Source: UBA1757 sp963617485
GTDB lineage: Bacteria; Bacteroidota; Bacteroidia; Bacteroidales; UBA1402
DNA: 64,000 nt
Assembly: GCA_963617485.1 (NCBI GenBank)
Contig: CAVEPA010000005.1
Span: 62,001-126,000, forward strand
Direction: 5' to 3'
Under the pieces are notes generated by a model that did not search any database, had not been told where the DNA came from, and worked only from the letters and a program-made list of their open reading frames with translations. Each line of letters opens with the position of its first letter. Within the stretch, counting starts at the first letter, position 1. This document shows positions 59,907 through 64,000 of the stretch, in pieces. A program made the position numbers and the translations under genes.

Positions 59907-62054
59907 TTATTTTACCATAAACTTCTTGCCAGCCTGGATATAAAGACCCGGTTGCAAGTTGTCGGTATTCTTCATGCGGCGACCAAAGATGTCGTAAACA
60001 GCGTCATCCTTGGGCTGTACGCGAGTGCTGGACAGACCCGAGAAGGCATCTTCCACATAGTAGATTTCGCTGACGAACAGGAATTCGTAGGTGCGGGTAC
60101 GTGTACCGGCTTCCACCTCGGCAATCAGTTCGGGAGCGCCGAAATAACCGCTGGTTTCATCACCCTTGATGCGAACCCAAGCCTTCTTGTCGGTAGCGGC
60201 GGCAGGCATCTCGGCACGTACGGGGAACCATTTGCCGTTTTCGGTAATTTCGCAAGAAGCGATGTTCTCCCAGGTAGCGCCATCGTAAGAAATGTCCACA
60301 AGAGTTCTGGCATAGCAGAAGTTGTCGGTGGCGATGTTGAACAGCAGACGCGAACCGGCCTTGACGCTGGGAATTTCAAAGTAGATGTAGTCGGCAGGAG
60401 TCTTGTCGGCGAAAGAAGTGCTGTCGGTGTGGATGAACAGACAGTTGCGCACATCACCGCTCACCTTGTTGTTGCGGGTCATCAGGGCATTGGTCGTCGA
60501 GTCGATATACTGCGTACCGTCGTGGGTAGCATACTTCAAGAAGTAGGTGTCGGCTTCGGTGGCGTAGTTGGCAGCCAAAGGAGCACTCAGCTTGACATTG
60601 TTGGTGGTGAGCTGTTCAAGGTTCCAGGCAGCGATGTAAGGCTGTTCTTCGAAATTGGCCGTCAGGGTAAGGTCGGAGGTCAGGGTGATGCGCTGGCTCA
60701 GCGTGTTGACACCGTTGCTCCAGCCCTTGAAGCTGTTCAGCAAGCCCTTGGGGTTGGCAATCACTTCAATTTCGTCGCCCGTGATGAACTTGGCGCTGAT
60801 GGTATCGCCGGTCTGGCCGTTCATGCTGACGGTAGCTGACTTGGAGCCGTTGACGATAACCGTTACGTTCACAACCGATTTCTTGTCGTCGGTATAAAGC
60901 GAGGTGACACCGATGGGAGCACCATCTACACCAGCCGTGAACACCTTTTCCTGCTTCCAGATATTGAGCAGACCCGACTGCACATCGGTGAAGATATTCC
61001 AGTTGAAGCCGTGCTGTTCGGGGGTAAGATAAACCGTATCAACGGCCAGCCAGGCACCTTCCAGCGTCTCGGTATCAATCTTTTCTCTCGGACCCTTGAA
61101 ACCCACCAGCACGTTGTTGCGGCATTCCACCTGGCCATACTGGATGCTGGCAATATGCTTACGGGCCGGATTCTCCAGCGTATCGGGGTTGGCAGCCACG
61201 ATGCTATCGGGGATATAGACATTGTTGTTGTAGTCTTTCCAATTGGGCATCAAGAACATGTTGTTGTTGATGACAAACGACGACATGGGGGCTACATATT
61301 CATCGAACACCATCAAAGAATTCTGGCTGCACCAGCCGATAAAGGTGTTGTTCTTGAACGTGAAGTTGATATCTACACGGCCGGCATCATCAGTCATCGT
61401 GCCGAACTGGATAAGTGAATGTACATAGCCTAGATTGTAGAACAGGTTTTCGCTGAAGTTCATTTCGGCCACGCGCATATCCATACGGAACAAGGACATG
61501 GGGTTGTTAATCTGATAACCCGTATGGAAAGTACAGCCTTCTACACCGAAATAGTTGATATCGCCGGCATCCTTGGTTCCATCGTCCTTGGCAGCGGGCT
61601 GTATACGGAAAATGGCACGGTTGTAGTTCTGGAACACGCAATTGCTGAAGCGTATCGTGTCGATGTAATGGTATTTATTGTCCTTGGTCTGGATGTAGTA
61701 CTTGGAGCTGGCCGTGGTGCCCGCGCCTTCCAATACCAGGTTTTCGAAGAACAGCGACAGGATGTCCGTCTGTTGGTTGATAGGCATGTTCCACTGGAAC
61801 TTGATACCCGATTTCTCGCCTTCTTCGTTGTCGATACCGATAATGTAGATTTTACCGGCATTGGGGATATTCTTGCCATTGCTCAAGCCTATGGCCGTAC
61901 CATTCGACTTGACAAAAATGGTGTCCACCTGATCGTTGGAACGTTCCTTGAAAAAGTTGGTTTCAAAATCGTTCTTGCTGCTTACTGTCACACGGTCGGC
62001 CATCATACTGAGGACGGCCATCAGGCAACAGACTGTAGTAAAGATTCTTTTCAT
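59907..62054 (-). CDS. Secreted beta-helix protein with InlB-like repeat and C-terminal sorting-like tail
   Basis: A 715-residue exported protein with signal peptide MKRIFTTVCCLMAVLSMMA. Residues about 20-370 show the pattern of a right-handed beta-helix (many short rungs such as INYFGVEGCTFHTGY, FKNNTFIGW and NNNMFLMP), as in pectate-lyase-like and DUF4957/DUF5123-type proteins. A bacterial B-repeat-like domain (about 390-465, GWSNGVNTLSQRITLTSDLTLTANF) and a beta-sandwich (about 470-650) follow; the end VYDIFGRRMKN to GLYIQAGKKFMVK is a type IX-like sorting tail. Being downstream of susC/susD, it likely binds or cuts the locus's polysaccharide. No catalytic residues assigned. Confidence 0.7.
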   Translation of the reverse strand: MKRIFTTVCCLMAVLSMMADRVTVSSKNDFETNFFKERSNDQVDTIFVKSNGTAIGLSNGKNIPNAGKIYIIGIDNEEGEKSGIKFQWNMPINQQTDILSLFFENLVLEGAGTTASSKYYIQTKDNKYHYIDTIRFSNCVFQNYNRAIFRIQPAAKDDGTKDAGDINYFGVEGCTFHTGYQINNPMSLFRMDMRVAEMNFSENLFYNLGYVHSLIQFGTMTDDAGRVDINFTFKNNTFIGWCSQNSLMVFDEYVAPMSSFVINNNMFLMPNWKDYNNNVYIPDSIVAANPDTLENPARKHIASIQYGQVECRNNVLVGFKGPREKIDTETLEGAWLAVDTVYLTPEQHGFNWNIFTDVQSGLLNIWKQEKVFTAGVDGAPIGVTSLYTDDKKSVVNVTVIVNGSKSATVSMNGQTGDTISAKFITGDEIEVIANPKGLLNSFKGWSNGVNTLSQRITLTSDLTLTANFEEQPYIAAWNLEQLTTNNVKLSAPLAANYATEADTYFLKYATHDGTQYIDSTTNALMTRNNKVSGDVRNCLFIHTDSTSFADKTPADYIYFEIPSVKAGSRLLFNIATDNFCYARTLVDISYDGATWENIASCEITENGKWFPVRAEMPAAATDKKAWVRIKGDETSGYFGAPELIAEVEAGTRTRTYEFLFVSEIYYVEDAFSGLSSTRVQPKDDAVYDIFGRRMKNTDNLQPGLYIQAGKKFMVK

Positions 62055-62148
62055 AGTGATAATATTTAGTAGTTAGTTTATGCGTCGGCAAGGGTTTTGG
62101 CAAGCCAAAGCACGTCCGTTAAAAATCGGCTAAATGTACAAAAAAATG

Positions 62149-63867
62149 TTATTCCAGCGTCCAGTCGATAAAATATTTCTGTTGCAGGGAACTTTCCACC
62201 TGCGAAGAGTCATCGTACTTGGCCTTGATACGGTCGAAAATTATCTTGTAATCCTTGCCGTAACGCTCGGCCATCTTTAGCAGATAGCTGTAAGACTTGC
62301 CTTCGCCGGTAAATTCCTTCAGATATTCGTCGGCCAGGGCCAAGTCGTAGATTTTGATACGCTCGGGGTCGTAGGCAAAGGCGCGCTTCTCAGCCTCGGT
62401 AGCATCGTCGGCGATGGTGGGCAGATCGTACTCGCTGCCACGGTTGGCACCCACAATACCGATGTCGCCATAACCACCCGCGGGCGCGAACCAATTGTCA
62501 TACAGCGGATGCCAATAAGCATCGCCGTCCAAACTATCTTCGGGTACCGTCACTTCACCACCGGGGAAACGGTTCAGAATACCGGTGTTGAGCAAAGTGC
62601 GGGCCGCGTCCCAATGGCCCAAATGGTTTTCGGCCTCAGCCAAGAGGAAATGCAGGTCGTGACCACGGAAAATGGGAATGGTAGGCTGAATCTCAAAGAT
62701 ATTCTGACGCAAGTAGCCCTGGTTGTTCTGACGTGTGTAATAATACTTGGAGAAAGCCAGCTGTCCGCCCAGCGGATAGCACATCAGCCTTTGCTGCGGT
62801 CCGCGGATATCAGATTCGCTATACACTTCCAGCGCTTTTTCCGAAGGTTGCAGATAGAAACCGTCATCGGGATATTCGGGACAGAAATACTGCACCAAAC
62901 GATTGGTCTGCTTGTTCTGGTAATCGTAGAAGATGGCACCAAGTATCTGCTGCTGATAACCAAGCAGTTCGGTATAGAAGATATTGGGATAGGACAGGAT
63001 AATCTGCATAGAGCAACTGTACCAGTTACCGCCCTTGCTGTTGTAAACAGAACTGAGATAATTCAGGATATAGTCGCGTATCCAGCGCCAGTCGGCTTGG
63101 GCGGCAGCCTCGTCTTCGTAGTTGGTACGCCAAGAAGCCAGTTCGGTGCGCAGATTTATCCATTTGGGCGTCATCAGATTCCAGTAGTCGTAGGCAGCGT
63201 TGCCGCCCATGGGGTTCACCCAATAGGTCCAGTCCATTTCCAAATCGGCAGGAATCTGCTGGCCGCAAAGTTCAATGCCATTGTCGAGCAAGTCGATGCA
63301 ATAGTCGCAAATGCCCTTCATATCGAGTTTGGTAAAGGTGCGGGTATCGTTCAGGTCGGTCAATTCGGTCATGTTGGTATCGAAACGGTAAGCTTCGCCA
63401 TAGATGCGGCCCAACATGTAATAGCCCCAAACCTTGTGGCGCAAGGCCGACGACACCAGCCGCGGGATATGCACTTTGGCACTGTCGCTGAGCGCCCCAT
63501 CGATGCGCTGGTAGAACTCGTCCATCTTCACCATAAAATCGTTGCAGCTGACGATGAGCGCATAATAGGGCTTGGGGTCGGCATAGGTATTGCCATCGGT
63601 GGGTTCGTAGCGATAGATGCTCTGCAAGGCGATGGGTGCATTACCGGTGGTTTCCAGATAGTTGGAGCGCGTATCCGTCAAGAAGATGGCGTGGTCGCCG
63701 GCCTCCTGCATACGGGTGATGATACCCAGAAAGCCCCGGTACATTTCGCTTTCCTTGGAGATATACTGGTTTTCGTCCAGAACATTGTCGGGATTCGTCT
63801 CGAAAAACTGGCAGGAGACGAAACACAGGAGCAGGGCCAGCAAAGGCATATAGATTATTCTTTTCAT
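62149..63867 (-). CDS. RagB/SusD-family outer membrane glycan-binding lipoprotein
   Basis: A 572-residue lipoprotein (lipobox FVSC, cysteine 19) that forms the lid over the SusC channel and binds the glycan. SusD features: NPDNVLDENQYI near the start, TPR-like helices, PIFRGHDLHFLLAEAENHLG near residue 410, and the C-terminal LADEYLKEFTGEGKSYSYLLKMAERYG. It follows susC by ten bases and precedes the beta-helix gene: the usual susC-susD-effector order. Confidence 0.93.
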   Translation of the reverse strand: MKRIIYMPLLALLLCFVSCQFFETNPDNVLDENQYISKESEMYRGFLGIITRMQEAGDHAIFLTDTRSNYLETTGNAPIALQSIYRYEPTDGNTYADPKPYYALIVSCNDFMVKMDEFYQRIDGALSDSAKVHIPRLVSSALRHKVWGYYMLGRIYGEAYRFDTNMTELTDLNDTRTFTKLDMKGICDYCIDLLDNGIELCGQQIPADLEMDWTYWVNPMGGNAAYDYWNLMTPKWINLRTELASWRTNYEDEAAAQADWRWIRDYILNYLSSVYNSKGGNWYSCSMQIILSYPNIFYTELLGYQQQILGAIFYDYQNKQTNRLVQYFCPEYPDDGFYLQPSEKALEVYSESDIRGPQQRLMCYPLGGQLAFSKYYYTRQNNQGYLRQNIFEIQPTIPIFRGHDLHFLLAEAENHLGHWDAARTLLNTGILNRFPGGEVTVPEDSLDGDAYWHPLYDNWFAPAGGYGDIGIVGANRGSEYDLPTIADDATEAEKRAFAYDPERIKIYDLALADEYLKEFTGEGKSYSYLLKMAERYGKDYKIIFDRIKAKYDDSSQVESSLQQKYFIDWTLE

Positions 63868-63877
63868 ATCGTAAGTC

Positions 63878-64000
63878 TTAGAAGTTCAAGTTAACACCCA
63901 CTTTGAAAGAAACCGGATTGGCCACCTTGGCATAATCGAATCCACGGAGCGCCGGGGCATAGCTGTACGAGAATTCCGGATCGGCACCCAGATAAGAGGT
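63878..64000 (-). CDS. SusC-like TonB-dependent outer membrane transporter, C-terminal end (truncated by window)
   Basis: Only the last 40 residues are visible. They read ...GFDYAKVANPVSFKVGVNLNF-stop, the final beta-strand with the terminal aromatic residue of a SusC barrel. The rest lies beyond base 64000. The assignment rests on this strand and on the susD gene ten bases downstream. Confidence 0.85.
   Translation of the reverse strand, partial: TSYLGADPEFSYSYAPALRGFDYAKVANPVSFKVGVNLNF

Noticed and set aside
1..64000. Mobile elements, CRISPR arrays, tRNA or rRNA genes
   Set aside because: No transposase or integrase frame, no spaced repeats of CRISPR size, and no cloverleaf or rRNA signature was noticed in the short gaps; only the 73-bp pair and small hairpins stand out.

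Overview
The window looks like a chromosomal stretch of a member of the order Bacteroidales (phylum Bacteroidota), possibly Prevotellaceae or a relative. The evidence is a SusC/SusD pair, many outer-membrane-type lipoproteins, two proteins with C-terminal type IX secretion-like tails, a type Ibeta DAHP synthase/chorismate mutase fusion, the gene order PASTA protein - rluD - ddl - acyltransferase, and promoters of the Bacteroidota type (TTTG, about 19 bp, TAnnTTTG) before many genes. The species cannot be named from the sequence alone. No rRNA, tRNA, CRISPR array or insertion sequence was seen. No gap between genes exceeds 300 bases.

Layout. 1-6.9 kb: the 3' end of lon converges on a minus-strand block running pheA, an aminotransferase, a DAHP synthase/chorismate mutase fusion, tyrA, tgt and lptG. 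The first four genes make phenylalanine and tyrosine. They are preceded by a promoter, a 28-codon reading frame packed with Phe and Tyr codons, and an intrinsic terminator: a classical attenuator. 7-9.7 kb: a large secreted CotH/lamin-tail protein. 9.7-12.3 kb: lpxH, a MIP18-family protein, radC and efp on the minus strand. 12.4-18.2 kb: rpmH, then a plus-strand block for cell envelope and housekeeping (PASTA protein, rluD, ddl, acyltransferase, two NigD-like lipoproteins). 18.2-22.2 kb: folP-cdaA-pta-ackA on the minus strand. 22.3-25.7 kb: murF, a CNNM transporter and a ComEA-like protein.

25.7-38.0 kb is a carbohydrate region on the plus strand: VanZ-like protein, a GH141-like beta-helix enzyme, a complete phosphotransferase system (IIA, enzyme I, HPr, IICB), an MFS sugar porter, a cytoplasmic GH78-type rhamnosidase and a large lipoprotein hydrolase. 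A PTS is uncommon in this order. 38.1-45.2 kb holds six genes for a hydrogenase-4-like/complex-I-like membrane complex (hyfB, C, E, F, G and a ferredoxin-HyfI fusion). Its catalytic subunit and small subunit have lost most of the cysteines that would bind NiFe and the proximal iron-sulfur cluster, so it is probably not a hydrogenase.

45.3-64 kb: a secreted GH2 beta-galactosidase-type enzyme; a minus-strand pair for a nucleotide-linked amino sugar (tandem-cupin isomerase and aminotransferase); two identical 73-bp repeats; fumarase, hflX, rsmI and a Pro/Glu-rich protein; a PBP4-type carboxypeptidase, a small lipoprotein and an M6 metalloprotease in one overlapping operon; and the end of a polysaccharide utilisation locus (beta-helix protein, SusD, truncated SusC).

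Most worth a second look: the Phe/Tyr attenuator, the cysteine-depleted Hyf-like complex, the PTS operon, the paired 73-bp repeats, and a series of perfect GC-rich palindromes inside coding sequences.
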